A DNA stretch of 64,000 nt from Frankiaceae bacterium (GTDB lineage: Bacteria; Actinomycetota; Actinomycetes; BP-191). The stretch's first letter is position 1; each line of letters begins with the position of its first letter. A program made the translations under genes and the position numbers. Positions 15,294-24,186 of the stretch are shown here, piece after piece. The stretch lies in contig DATMES010000017.1 in assembly GCA_035556555.1 (NCBI GenBank), forward strand, positions 1-64,000. The letters run 5' to 3'. The notes under the pieces were generated by a model. It was given only the letters and a program-made list of their open reading frames with translations. It did not search any database and was not told where the DNA came from.

Positions 15294-17620
15294 CGCCGGA
15301 CGGTCGCGACGGCGACACCCCAGAACGTCACCGCGCGGAAGAGCAGGACGCCCGCGACGGCGGGGACGGCGGGGACGCCCACGGCGAGCAGCCCGACGAC
15401 GAGCGCCGCCTCCTCCAGCACGGGCAGTCCGGCGAGGCCGAGCGTGCGGAGCAGCCCGGTCGTGACCAGGGCGACGAGGGCGGGGCGCGCGATGCCGGTT
15501 CCCGCCCCGACGGCCGCGAGGCTCGCCGCGAAGCCGGCGGCGACGGCGGCGTACGAGGCTGCCGCGGACGTCACGGCGACGAGCGGCAGGCGCGGCGCGC
15601 GGAGGGACTCGCGCAGCGCGCGGACCCCGTCGCGCAGCCACGGCGTGAGGACCTGGCGGCGCGCGTGCCGCGCGCGCAGGATCCCGCCGGCCGTCGCCGC
15701 CGCCGCCGCGACACCCGCGAACGCGACGAACGGTCCCGCGGTCAGCGCCTCGACGTGGCGCGGCGTACCCGCGAACACCGCCAGGACGACGGCCGTCGTG
15801 AGCAGGTAGCCGAGCAGCTCGACGACCAGCAGCTCGTGCACGCCGCGGACGGCGGCGGCGGGGGGCACGCCGTACCGGCGCAGGTACGCGACGAGGTACT
15901 GCCGCCGCCCGCGCGGGCCGCGGACGACCTCGGCCGTGGCCGCCCCGGCCGCGGCGATCGTCGTACGCCCGAGGGCGAGCCTGCGGCGTACGGACGCGAG
16001 CAGGGCGCCCGCGCCGCAGGCCAGGGCGCCGACCCAGAGGACGAGGACGAGACCGGCCCAGCGCCACCCGGCGTCGCCGAGCGCGCGCCAGACGTCCGTC
16101 CAGCCCGCGAGCGCGGGGAACGCGGCGAACGTCGCGACGGCAGCGCCGGCGACGGCCCACCACGGCGGGCGGTGCACGCGCGGCGGCGCCGGTGCGTGCT
16201 CGTCGCCTATCGCGTGGCGCAGCGCCGCGAGCAGGTGCGGGTGCGCGCGCAGCTCGTGCCGCGTGGCGGGCGACAGCGCGAGCGGCTCGAGAGCGGGCAG
16301 CGCGTCGCGGAGGGCGGCGTCCCCGAGGGCGGACCTGGCGGTGCCGACCGCGCGCTCGGCGCCGACGACGCAGGCGAGCGACGCGAGCAGCTCGGCGACG
16401 TCGTTGGCGAGGGCGGCGTCGTCGGCGCCCTGCTCGGCGTTGCCGAAGTCGACGAGCCAGGGCAGGTCGCCGTCGGCGAGGACGTTCGCGCGGACGAGGT
16501 CGCGGTGCGCGAGGCGGTGCGCGTGCAGCGTCTCGACCTGCGTCCAGACCTCCCGCAGCAGTCCGTCGCCGATCGCCGGCAAGTCCGCGAGGCTGCTGCC
16601 GGGCACCTCGTCGACGACGAGCACGGCGGACGCGCCCGTGGCGCGAGCGAGGACGACGCGCGGGACGCGGACGCCGGCCGCGCGCGCGGCGAGCATCGCG
16701 GCTGCCTCGTGCTCGACCTGGTGCCGCAGGGGTGCGAGCGCGTCGACGTCGCGGACGTCGCGGAACAGCACGACGCGCGCCGCGCGCACCAGCCAGTCGG
16801 TGTCGCGGCGGTCGGGGTCGAGGACCTTCGCGAACAGCCGGCGTCCGCTGACCGTCGTGACGTGGAACGGGTGCGAGCTGCGCGCAGGGACCGAGGCGGG
16901 CTCGACGGAGAGCGCCCGGAGACCGGACCGCCGCAGCAGGCCGGCGACGGCGTCGGGCGACGGCCGCGCGTGCGGGGCGCCGAACGCGGCATGCACGAGC
17001 GACCCCACGAACCACCCGACGGCGACGCCGCCCACGATGTCGAGAGGCAGGTGTGCGCCGGTGTAGACGCGGCCGAAGCCGACGACCCAGGCGAGCGCCC
17101 AGAGCAGCCGGCGCGCGCGGCGCGGCAGGTACGGCGCCGCCGCCGTCGCCATGGCCGCCGCCACGGCCGCGTGGCCGGAGACGAAGCCGAGCCCGGCCGT
17201 CGTCGGGCCGTGCAGCAGGTCGCCGAGGAACTCTGCCGGGCGCCCGCGCTGCACGAAGTCCTTGACCAGCTTGGCGACGACCCAGGCGCTGGTGCCGGCG
17301 GCGGCGATGCTGATGCCCAGCCTGCGGCGCCGGAACGCCACGGCGACGACGAGGCCGACGACGATCGGCCCGAACAGGTTGCCTGCCTGCATGACCGCCC
17401 AGACCGGCCAGTAGAGCGCCTGGGGCAGGTCGTTGAAGAGACGGAACAGGTCGCGTTCGGCGAGCGAGAGCCGGTCGCGCTGGACGGCGAGCACCGTGAC
17501 ACCGAAGACGGCGGCGGCGAGGCCCATCCGTACGACGTCGCCGAGATGCCTGCCGGTCGCGCGGGCATGGCGGACGCGCGCCGCAGCCGGGCGGGAGAGC
17601 AGCGTCGTCTGCGCGGCCAT
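15290..17620 (-). CDS. PAP2 phosphatase - kinase-like - flippase-like triple fusion membrane protein
   Basis: This 776-residue protein joins three parts. Residues about 30-215 are a PAP2 lipid phosphatase with all motifs: K120-x6-R127P, SGH (148-150), and R184-x5-H190-x3-D194. Residues about 250-470 are an aminoglycoside-phosphotransferase/RIO-like kinase with FAK (Lys265), Glu304, HRD (372-374), Asn379 and DFG-like VDFGN (Asp391). Residues about 485-776 are membrane helices of the UPF0104 type. All catalytic residues look intact. It may dephosphorylate, phosphorylate and translocate a lipid-linked substrate at the membrane; the substrate is unknown. It is divergent from a related fusion gene at 17729 and shares a promoter region with paired boxes. 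Confidence 0.8.
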   Translation of the reverse strand: MAAQTTLLSRPAAARVRHARATGRHLGDVVRMGLAAAVFGVTVLAVQRDRLSLAERDLFRLFNDLPQALYWPVWAVMQAGNLFGPIVVGLVVAVAFRRRRLGISIAAAGTSAWVVAKLVKDFVQRGRPAEFLGDLLHGPTTAGLGFVSGHAAVAAAMATAAAPYLPRRARRLLWALAWVVGFGRVYTGAHLPLDIVGGVAVGWFVGSLVHAAFGAPHARPSPDAVAGLLRRSGLRALSVEPASVPARSSHPFHVTTVSGRRLFAKVLDPDRRDTDWLVRAARVVLFRDVRDVDALAPLRHQVEHEAAAMLAARAAGVRVPRVVLARATGASAVLVVDEVPGSSLADLPAIGDGLLREVWTQVETLHAHRLAHRDLVRANVLADGDLPWLVDFGNAEQGADDAALANDVAELLASLACVVGAERAVGTARSALGDAALRDALPALEPLALSPATRHELRAHPHLLAALRHAIGDEHAPAPPRVHRPPWWAVAGAAVATFAAFPALAGWTDVWRALGDAGWRWAGLVLVLWVGALACGAGALLASVRRRLALGRTTIAAAGAATAEVVRGPRGRRQYLVAYLRRYGVPPAAAVRGVHELLVVELLGYLLTTAVVLAVFAGTPRHVEALTAGPFVAFAGVAAAAATAGGILRARHARRQVLTPWLRDGVRALRESLRAPRLPLVAVTSAAASYAAVAAGFAASLAAVGAGTGIARPALVALVTTGLLRTLGLAGLPVLEEAALVVGLLAVGVPAVPAVAGVLLFRAVTFWGVAVATVRR

Positions 17621-17656
17621 GCGTTCACGGAACCGCGTCCGGCGGCTCGCGCGACA

Positions 17657-17692
17657 GGGCCCAACTGCCCGTGTGAGCGGGCCGGAAGGCAC
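17657..17692. promoter_or_regulatory. Pair of DosR-like boxes between the divergent PAP2-kinase genes
   Basis: GGGCCCAACTGCCC (17657) and GGGCCGGAAGGCAC (17679) start exactly 22 bp apart, in the 108-bp gap between starts 17620 (minus) and 17729 (plus). Each has one strong half-site and one weaker half. They could control both genes together. Confidence 0.45.
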
Positions 17693-17728
17693 TCGTCGCG
17701 TGCCGCGGGCGCGCGGACCGTGGCACCC

Positions 17729-19378
17729 ATGGCCGCACCGGGACACGTGCGCCGGCCCGCCGTCGCGCGCGCGGCCGGGCTGCTCCTCGGCCCGCGCCGG
17801 CCCGCCGCCGAGCCGCCGATGATGCCGCACGGCCTCGCGCGTACGGCGCGCCCCTGGGTGGTGGCGCTCGCGCTGGCCGTGGTCTGGGTCTGGCTGCCGG
17901 GACTCGGCGCCTCTGGCCGGGTGGACGCGGTCGACGACGCGGTGCTGCGCTGGTGCGCTCGGTACTCGGCGAGCCTGCGCGAGACGTTCCCGACGCTGTC
18001 CGCGGGGGCGGCCATCCGCGTCGTGGGCTGGGGCGTCGTCGTGGCGCTCGTCGTGACGCGGCAGTGGCGGCGGCTCGCGGTGTTCGTCGGCGTCGTGCAG
18101 CTCACGCTCGTCACGACGATGGCGGACACCCTCGCGCACCCGAGGCCGTACGGCGTCGGCTACCTCGTCCGCGCCGGTGGCGACGCGATGCCGAGCTGGC
18201 CGGTGGCGGGGGTCGCGGTGACGGCGGTCGCGGCGGCGTACGCGCTCGTCCCCGCGGGCCGGGTCCGCCGCCGGGTCCTCGCGGTCGCGGCACCGCTGGT
18301 CGCGGTGTTCGCGCTCGCCAGGGTGTTCCTCGGTCTCGACCGGCCGAGCGCCGCGGTCGTCGGCGCGGTGTTCGGCGCGGCGCTCGCCGTCGTGGGGTTC
18401 GACGTCCTCGCGCCGGACGCGCTGTTCCCCGTGCGGCGCAACAGGACGCCGGCGCACCTCGACCTCGGGGCGCGCCGTACCGCGATCTCGCGGGCGGTGC
18501 TCGAGCAGGCGGGGCTGCACGTCGTCTCGATGGAGCCGTTCAACCTCGCGGGGTCGGCAGGGTCGACGCCGATGCTGCTCACGCTCGAAGGGCCGGGCCC
18601 CGAGCGGCTGTTCGCGAAGCTGTACTCGACGAGCCACCTGCGCTCGGACAGGGCGTTCAAGATCGTGCGGGCGATCCGGTACGGCGCGCTGGAGGACGAG
18701 GCGCCGTTCGCGAACGTCCGCTCGCTGGTGGAGCACGAGGACTACCTGCTGCGCGTGATGCGCGACGCGGGCGTCAGGGTGCCGCGCCCGCTCGGGGTGG
18801 TCGAGGTCGTCCCCGAGCGCGAGTACATGGTGCTGACGGAGTTCCTCGACGGCGCGACCGAGCTGCGGCGGGCCGAGGTGGACGACTTCGTCGTCGACGA
18901 CGCGCTCGCCCAGGTCCGCACGATGTGGCGGGCCGGCGTCGCGCACCGCGACGTCAAGCCGTCGAACGTCCTCCTGCGCGCCGACGGCATCTGGCTGATC
19001 GACGTGGCGTTCGGCGAGGTCCGGCCGAGCGCGTGGCGTAAGTCGGTCGACCTGGCCAACATGATGCTGGTCCTCGCGCTGCGCACCGACGCGCGGCGCG
19101 TCCTCGACCGCGCGTGCGTGGCGTTCGAGCCGGCGGACGTCGCGGCGGCGTTCGCCTCGACGCACGCCGTGACGATGCCGTCCCAGCTGCGCGCGCTGCT
19201 CCACGCGGACGGCCGCGACCTGCTCGGTGCGTTCAGGGACGCGCTGCCGCCGGTGCCGCGGGTGCGCGTCCAGCGGTGGACGCCGCGCAGGCTCGGCATC
19301 GCGGCGGCCGCTGTAGGCGGCGTGACGGGTGTCGCGGTGCTGCTGTGGGTCAACCTCAACGCGACCGGCTGGCTCTAG
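17729..19378 (+). CDS. Degenerate PAP2 - kinase-like fusion membrane protein
   Basis: This 549-residue protein mirrors the divergent 776-residue fusion but lacks its flippase-like part. Residues about 40-225 are PAP2-like helices whose catalytic residues are lost: the Lys before R139P is Ala, SGH reads SWP (156-158), and the final His and Asp are absent. Residues about 240-500 keep a kinase-like core: FAK (Lys297), HRD (407-409), Asn413 and IDV with Asp425 in place of DFG. One C-terminal helix ends the protein (GVAVLLWVNLNATGWL). ATG 17729 is chosen without a clear ribosome site; MMPHG at 17819 is an alternative. The dead phosphatase may be a lipid-binding or partner subunit. Confidence 0.78.
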   Translation: MAAPGHVRRPAVARAAGLLLGPRRPAAEPPMMPHGLARTARPWVVALALAVVWVWLPGLGASGRVDAVDDAVLRWCARYSASLRETFPTLSAGAAIRVVGWGVVVALVVTRQWRRLAVFVGVVQLTLVTTMADTLAHPRPYGVGYLVRAGGDAMPSWPVAGVAVTAVAAAYALVPAGRVRRRVLAVAAPLVAVFALARVFLGLDRPSAAVVGAVFGAALAVVGFDVLAPDALFPVRRNRTPAHLDLGARRTAISRAVLEQAGLHVVSMEPFNLAGSAGSTPMLLTLEGPGPERLFAKLYSTSHLRSDRAFKIVRAIRYGALEDEAPFANVRSLVEHEDYLLRVMRDAGVRVPRPLGVVEVVPEREYMVLTEFLDGATELRRAEVDDFVVDDALAQVRTMWRAGVAHRDVKPSNVLLRADGIWLIDVAFGEVRPSAWRKSVDLANMMLVLALRTDARRVLDRACVAFEPADVAAAFASTHAVTMPSQLRALLHADGRDLLGAFRDALPPVPRVRVQRWTPRRLGIAAAAVGGVTGVAVLLWVNLNATGWL

Positions 19379-19602
19379 CCCTCGCGACGACGAGCGGCTG
19401 GTGACCGTGTGACCGTTCGCGTCCCGCGACGACCTCGGCGCGGCATCGGGGTGCGCATTGCTTCTTCTCCCGGCACGGCCCGCAACCCGGTTGCGGACGT
19501 GACCGGGGGGTCGTGCGACACGCCCTGGCCGGCAGGGACCAACGACTCTGCCGCGCCCGCGGGCCCGCGCGCAGTGTCAGGGCGTTCGAGGAGGCGAGGA
19601 CG
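19379..19602. other. 224-bp intergenic stretch with hairpin and one weak box
   Basis: No gene is supported here. A small hairpin (CCGCAAC, loop CCG, GTTGCGG, 19480-19496) could weakly end the kinase gene. GGGACCAACGACTC at 19535-19548 has one good DosR-like half-site, 55 bp before the STAS gene. Confidence 0.4.
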
Positions 19603-19968
19603 ATGACGGTGCTGGACGCCACAGCCGGCGCCGAGCTCACGACGCGCGTCGTCGAGGGCCGGCTGCGGACGACGCTGTACCTCGACGGGGAGCTCTGCCA
19701 TCGCACCGCGGCCGTCCTCAGGGACGCGCTGCGTGACGCCTGCGACCGTGCGCCGCGCAACGTCGTCGTCGACTGCGCGGGCGTCACCGCGGTGACGGAC
19801 GTGGCAGGGCTCGCGCCGGTGGTCGCCGCGATGCACGACGCGCACCGGCGTGACGGCCGGCTCTGGCTCGCCGATCCCGCCGGACCGGTGGTCGACGGGC
19901 TGCGGCGGGCGCATCTCGCGCGCGTCGTCGACACCGGCACCCCGCTCGCCGAGCTGGTGACGTCATGA
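19603..19968 (+). CDS. STAS-domain protein without the usual phosphoacceptor serine
   Basis: This 121-residue protein has the STAS fold of anti-anti-sigma factors: a beta strand TTLYLDGELCH, then NVVVDCAGVTAVTDVAGLAPVV. In SpoIIAA/RsbV the loop reads D-S/T-S/T-G with a phosphorylated Ser; here the same loop is TDVAGL, so no Ser or Thr sits at the phosphosite. It may bind a partner constitutively or work outside a sigma-factor switch. GAGGCGAGGA precedes ATG 19603. Its stop overlaps the next gene as ATGA, so it is coupled to the beta-CASP nuclease-like protein. Confidence 0.75.
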   Translation: MTVLDATAGAELTTRVVEGRLRTTLYLDGELCHRTAAVLRDALRDACDRAPRNVVVDCAGVTAVTDVAGLAPVVAAMHDAHRRDGRLWLADPAGPVVDGLRRAHLARVVDTGTPLAELVTS

Positions 19969-21362
19969 CCGGCGACGCCCCGCTGCTGCGGTTCCTCGGC
20001 GGCGCGGGGACCGTGACGGGCAGCAAGTTCCTCGTGCAGGCGGGCGGCTCGCGGGTGCTCGTCGACGCGGGGCTGTTCCAGGGCCTGCGCGCGCTGCGCG
20101 ACCGCAACCGCGCGAAGCTTCCCGTGCCGCCCGACGAGATCGACGCGGTCGTCGTGTCGCACGCGCACCTCGACCACTCCGGCTACCTGCCGGCCCTCGT
20201 CAGGGGCGGCTTCCGCGGGCCGGTGTTCGCGACGGCGCACACGATCGAGCTGATGCGGATCATCCTGGCCGACAGTGCGCGACTGCTCGCCGAGGAGGCC
20301 GACTACGCCAACCGCAAGGGGTACGGCAAGCACCGCCCGGCAGTGCCGCTGTACACCGAGCGCGACGTCGAGGTCGCGCTGTCCAGGACCGTCGCGCTGC
20401 CGACGGGTGAGCTGGCCGAGATCGCGCCGAACGTCGACGTCGTCCTGCGCAGGGCTGGGCACATCCTCGGCTCGGCGAGCGTGCGGCTCGACCTGCGCGC
20501 CGACCGGCGGACCGTCGAGTTCTCGGGCGACCTGGGACGGCCTGACCACCCGGTCCTGCGGCCCCCGGAGCCGCCGGCCGGCGCGGACGTGCTCGTCGTC
20601 GAGTCGACGTACGGCGACCGCACCCACGAGGACGTCAGCGCGCGGGAGACGTTCGCCGACGCGATAGTCCGGACCGTGGCGCGCGACGGCGTCGTCGTGA
20701 TCCCGGCGTTCGCGGTGGACCGTACGGAGGTCGTGCTCTACCACCTCCGGTCGCTGATGGAGTCAGGCCGGATTCCGCGCGTCCCCGTGTACGCCGACAG
20801 CCCGATGGCGCTCGCGACCCTGCGCGTCTACCGCGCCGCGATCGCGGCGCGCAGCGACGAGATCCGGCCCGGGATCCTCGACGGCGACGACCCGTTCGAC
20901 CTGGGTGGGCTGGTCGAGGCCAGCAGCGTGGAGGCGTCGATGGCGATCGGGCGGCAGCAGGGGCCGTTCGTCGTCGTGTCGGCGTCGGGGATGGCGACGG
21001 GCGGGCGCGTGGTGCACCACCTCACGCAGCGGCTGCCGGGCGAGCGCAACACGGTGATCCTCCCCGGCTACCAGGCGTTCGGCACCCGCGGCCGCGCGCT
21101 GGCCGACGGCGAGCAGGTCGTGAAGATGCTCGGCAGGTACGTGCCCGTCCGCGCGGAGGTCGTGTCGGTGCCGGGCTTCTCCGTGCACGCCGACTCGGGC
21201 GAGCTCGTCGACTGGATGCGCAGGACCCCGCGGGAGCCGGAGATGACGTACGTCGTGCACGGTGAGCCGGACGCGTCGCGAGCGCTGTCCGAGCGGGTGC
21301 GCCGCGAGCTGCGCAGGCCGTGCGTCGTCCCGCGCGACGACGAGCGCGTACGTCTCGACTGA
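19965..21362 (+). CDS. Metallo-beta-lactamase/beta-CASP RNase-like protein
   Basis: This 465-residue protein begins with a metallo-beta-lactamase fold: GGAGTVTGSKF, then zinc motif SHAHLDHSG near residues 64-72, later FSGDLG. The middle is the beta-CASP domain (VVESTYGDR, ASGMATGGR) and the end is an RNA-specificity (KH-like) segment with PGFSVHAD. This is the CPSF-73/RNase J-related layout that cuts or trims RNA using two zinc ions. Family homologues occur in actinobacteria and archaea, often of unknown target. It is translationally coupled to the STAS gene by a 4-base overlap. Confidence 0.85.
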   Translation: MTGDAPLLRFLGGAGTVTGSKFLVQAGGSRVLVDAGLFQGLRALRDRNRAKLPVPPDEIDAVVVSHAHLDHSGYLPALVRGGFRGPVFATAHTIELMRIILADSARLLAEEADYANRKGYGKHRPAVPLYTERDVEVALSRTVALPTGELAEIAPNVDVVLRRAGHILGSASVRLDLRADRRTVEFSGDLGRPDHPVLRPPEPPAGADVLVVESTYGDRTHEDVSARETFADAIVRTVARDGVVVIPAFAVDRTEVVLYHLRSLMESGRIPRVPVYADSPMALATLRVYRAAIAARSDEIRPGILDGDDPFDLGGLVEASSVEASMAIGRQQGPFVVVSASGMATGGRVVHHLTQRLPGERNTVILPGYQAFGTRGRALADGEQVVKMLGRYVPVRAEVVSVPGFSVHADSGELVDWMRRTPREPEMTYVVHGEPDASRALSERVRRELRRPCVVPRDDERVRLD

Positions 21363-21374
21363 CAGGAGCGGACG

Positions 21375-21515
21375 ATGAGGAAGAACGCGGCGAGGCGTCA
21401 CCACGTGGCGCCGATCAGCCCGAGGAAGAGCGTCACCGTCAAGCGGGGTCACGACCAGCCGTGGGTGCCGAAGAACGCCCTCGTCGGGCGGTCCCGCCGG
21501 TCGTCGCACCAGTAG
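21375..21515 (+). CDS. Possible 46-residue basic peptide
   Basis: ATG 21375 follows CAGGAG at ideal spacing and lies 12 bp after the beta-CASP stop. The product is very basic (about 14 Arg/Lys and several His), with RGHDQPWVPKNAL in the middle. It overlaps the 3-prime end of the convergent P-type ATPase gene by 77 bp. Strong ribosome site and operon position argue for a real gene; the short length and unusual composition argue against. It might bind nucleic acid, but that is a guess from charge alone. Confidence 0.35.
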   Translation: MRKNAARRHHVAPISPRKSVTVKRGHDQPWVPKNALVGRSRRSSHQ

Positions 21516-24078
21516 GCCGCCGGCGGTGACGCAGCCGCTTGTGCAGCGTGTCCGCCGCCAGCACGGCAGGGACCGCGCACGCGGCGAGCGCCCACCCCAG
21601 CGCGGTCGGCGCGGCGTGGTCGAGCGCCCGCGCGAGGACCGGCAGGCCGACGAACGCCGCGAGCAGCGCGAGCTCCACGGCGACCGCCGCCGTGAGCAGC
21701 CGGTTGCGCGTCCACCCGAGCCGGTGGGCAGGCCGCGTCGCGCTGCGGCAGGCGTACGCGTTGGCGAGCTGCCCGAGGACGACGGCGGCGAACGCCGTCC
21801 CCGACGCGGCCGCGAGCAGCGCGGGGGCGGGCACGTCGCCGAACCGCCAGCCGCCGGCCCAGAGCACCGCCGCGAACGCCGCCAGCTCGACCGCGGCCTC
21901 GGCCGGCCCCAGCACGCCGAAGACCCGTCCGAGCACCCGGCGGTCGATGAGGTGGCGGCGCGCGGGCGGCTTCGCCATGGCGGCGGACGTCGCCGGCTCG
22001 GCGCCGAGGGAGAGCGCGGGCAGCAGGTCGGTGCCGATGTCGAGCGCGAGGATCTGGAGGACGCCGAGCGCGAGCGGGAACGCGCCTCCGGTGAGCGCCC
22101 ACGCGACGAACGGCGCCAGCTCGGCGACGTTGTCGGTCAGGTGGTAGGTGAGGAAGCGGCGGACGTTGGAGAACGTCGCGCGCCCCTGCTCGACCGCCGC
22201 GACGATCGTGGCGAAGTCGTCGTCGAGCAGGACGAGGTCGGCGGCCTCGCGCGCGACGTCGGTCCCGCTGCGGCCCATCGCGATGCCGATGTCCGCGGCG
22301 CGCAGCGCAGGGCCGTCGTTGACGCCGTCGCCGGTCATCGCGACGACGTGGCCGCGCGCGTGCAGCGCCCGCGCGATGCGCAGCTTGTCCTCGGGCGTGA
22401 CGCGCGCGACGACGATGCCGTCGACGTCGAGCAGCGCGCCGAGCGCCGCCTCGCCGGCGGGCAGCTCCGCACCGGTGACGACGACACCGCCGGTCGCGGG
22501 CGCGAGACCGGTCTCCCGCGCGATCGCGGTCGCCGTTGCGGGGTGGTCGCCCGTCACCATCGCCAGCCGGATGCCGGCATCCCTGCATGCCGCCACCGCT
22601 TCGTGGACGCTCGCCCTGGGCGGGTCCTCGAGGGCGACGAGGCCGAGCAGCTTGAGGTGGCGTTCGGCGTCGTCGGCGGTGGCCCCGGCGACAGGGACGG
22701 CGCCGCGCGCGACCGCGAGGACGCGCAGGCCGCGTTCGGCGTACGCGTGGGCTGCCCGCTCAGCGTCGTACGCGTCGCGGCAGCGGGGGAGCACGGTGTC
22801 GACGGCGCCCTTGACGTGGAGCGACCCGCCGGCGACGACGGACATCCGCCGGCGGCGTGAGTCGAACGGGTACCGCGCGGCCACCTCAGGCTCGCCCGGC
22901 GGGATGCCGCACCGCCGCGCGAACGCGTCGAGCGCCGCCTCCATCGGGTCGCCGCGCGCGGCCCACTCGCCGCCGTCCTGGATGGCCCGGCCGGTCGAGG
23001 CGGAGAACGCGCTCTGCGCGAGAGCGCGGACGGCGTCGCGCGCGTCCGTCGTGACCTCGCCGTCGGGGGCGTACCCCTCGCCGGTCACGGTCGCGTCGCC
23101 CCACGGGGTCCACGCCGCGACGACGGCCATCTCGTTGCGCGTGAGCGTGCCGGTCTTGTCGGTGCAGACGAACGTCGTCGAGCCGAGGGTCTCGACCGCT
23201 TCGAGGCGGCGGACGACGGCGTGCCTGCGCGCCATGCGCTGCGCGCCGATGGCGAGCGACAGCGTGACGGTGGGCAGCAGCCCTTCGGGAACGAGCGCGA
23301 CGGTCACCCCGACGGCGAACAGGAACCCGTCGGTCGCCGCCATCCCGAGCAGCAGGCCGGCGCCGAAGAACGCGACCCCGACGCAGACCGCGACGGCGGC
23401 GACGGCGCGGACGACCCGGTCGAGCTCGACGGCGATCGGCGTGCGCGGCCGCCGGCCGGCCCGGGTGAGCGCCGCGAGACCGCCGACGCGGGTCCGCGCG
23501 CCGGTCGCGACGACGACGCCCGTCGCCTCCCCGCCGACGACGAACGTCCCCGCGAACGCGACGTCGCCGGCTGCCGGACGTTCGGGCGACGACTCGCCGG
23601 TGAGGATCGACGTGTCCACCGCGAGGTCCGCGACCTCGGCCAGCGCGAGGTCCGCGCCGACCCTGGCTCCGGCGTCGAGCAGGACGACGTCGCCGGCGAC
23701 GAGGTCGCGCGCGTCGACGACGCGAACCTCTCCGTCCCTGCGGACGGTGGACTGCCTGGGCAGCAGGTCGGCGAGGCGTTCGGCGGCGCGTTCGGCACGG
23801 TGCTCCTGCACGAACGCGAAGACGCCGTTGACGACGACGACCGCGACGATGGCGACGGCGAGCTGCGTCATGCCCGCGACGACCGCGAGCGCCGCCGCCA
23901 CCCACAGCAGCAGCGCGAAGAAGTGGACGAGCTGCGCGCCGAGCCGCCGTAGTGGCGAGGGCGGCTTCGGGCGCGGCAGCTCGTTGGGGCCGTCGGCGTC
24001 GCGGCGGGCCAGCACCTCCGCATCGGTCAGGCCACGGCGGGGTGCCGTGGCCGGCGGCGACAGCGTGACCGGCGGCAC
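21439..24078 (-). CDS. CtpF-like P2-type cation (Ca2+/Mg2+-like) ATPase
   Basis: This protein has about 879 residues. In order it shows an N-terminal cation-ATPase segment (TDAEVLARRDADGPNEL), TGES, VALVPEGLLP in helix 4, DKTGTLT with Asp307, MTGD, TGDGVND and four final helices. The PEGL motif marks P2-type pumps rather than copper P1B pumps. CtpF of Mycobacterium tuberculosis, a DosR-regulon member, has this layout; a calcium role is likely but unproven here. No ATG fits the N-terminus; GTG 24078 is the best start. Its divergent promoter region with the deacetylase carries two box-like sites. Confidence 0.85.
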   Translation of the reverse strand: MPPVTLSPPATAPRRGLTDAEVLARRDADGPNELPRPKPPSPLRRLGAQLVHFFALLLWVAAALAVVAGMTQLAVAIVAVVVVNGVFAFVQEHRAERAAERLADLLPRQSTVRRDGEVRVVDARDLVAGDVVLLDAGARVGADLALAEVADLAVDTSILTGESSPERPAAGDVAFAGTFVVGGEATGVVVATGARTRVGGLAALTRAGRRPRTPIAVELDRVVRAVAAVAVCVGVAFFGAGLLLGMAATDGFLFAVGVTVALVPEGLLPTVTLSLAIGAQRMARRHAVVRRLEAVETLGSTTFVCTDKTGTLTRNEMAVVAAWTPWGDATVTGEGYAPDGEVTTDARDAVRALAQSAFSASTGRAIQDGGEWAARGDPMEAALDAFARRCGIPPGEPEVAARYPFDSRRRRMSVVAGGSLHVKGAVDTVLPRCRDAYDAERAAHAYAERGLRVLAVARGAVPVAGATADDAERHLKLLGLVALEDPPRASVHEAVAACRDAGIRLAMVTGDHPATATAIARETGLAPATGGVVVTGAELPAGEAALGALLDVDGIVVARVTPEDKLRIARALHARGHVVAMTGDGVNDGPALRAADIGIAMGRSGTDVAREAADLVLLDDDFATIVAAVEQGRATFSNVRRFLTYHLTDNVAELAPFVAWALTGGAFPLALGVLQILALDIGTDLLPALSLGAEPATSAAMAKPPARRHLIDRRVLGRVFGVLGPAEAAVELAAFAAVLWAGGWRFGDVPAPALLAAASGTAFAAVVLGQLANAYACRSATRPAHRLGWTRNRLLTAAVAVELALLAAFVGLPVLARALDHAAPTALGWALAACAVPAVLAADTLHKRLRHRRRPTGATTGGTARRGRSSAPTAGRDPA

Positions 24079-24114
24079 CCTCCGACCATGCGGTGCCGTA
24101 GGCGCGCGGACGCA

Positions 24115-24151
24115 GGGTCGTCCGGCACCAGATCCAGGAGTCGTCCGGCCC
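24115..24151. promoter_or_regulatory. Two DosR-like boxes between ATPase and deacetylase genes
   Basis: GGGTCGTCCGGCAC (24115) and GAGTCGTCCGGCCC (24138) are near-repeats 23 bp apart in the 108-bp divergent gap. The second keeps the GGCCC half, the first the GGGTC half. Control of the CtpF-like gene would match mycobacterial DosR biology. Confidence 0.4.
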
Positions 24152-24186
24152 TCGCGCGGGGCGGGGCCGCGAGGTGCACTCCGGTC

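Noticed and set aside
19480-19496. Hairpin after the PAP2-kinase gene as a firm terminator
   Set aside because: The stem is only 7 bp with a 3-base loop and no T-tract; mentioned in the intergenic entry only.
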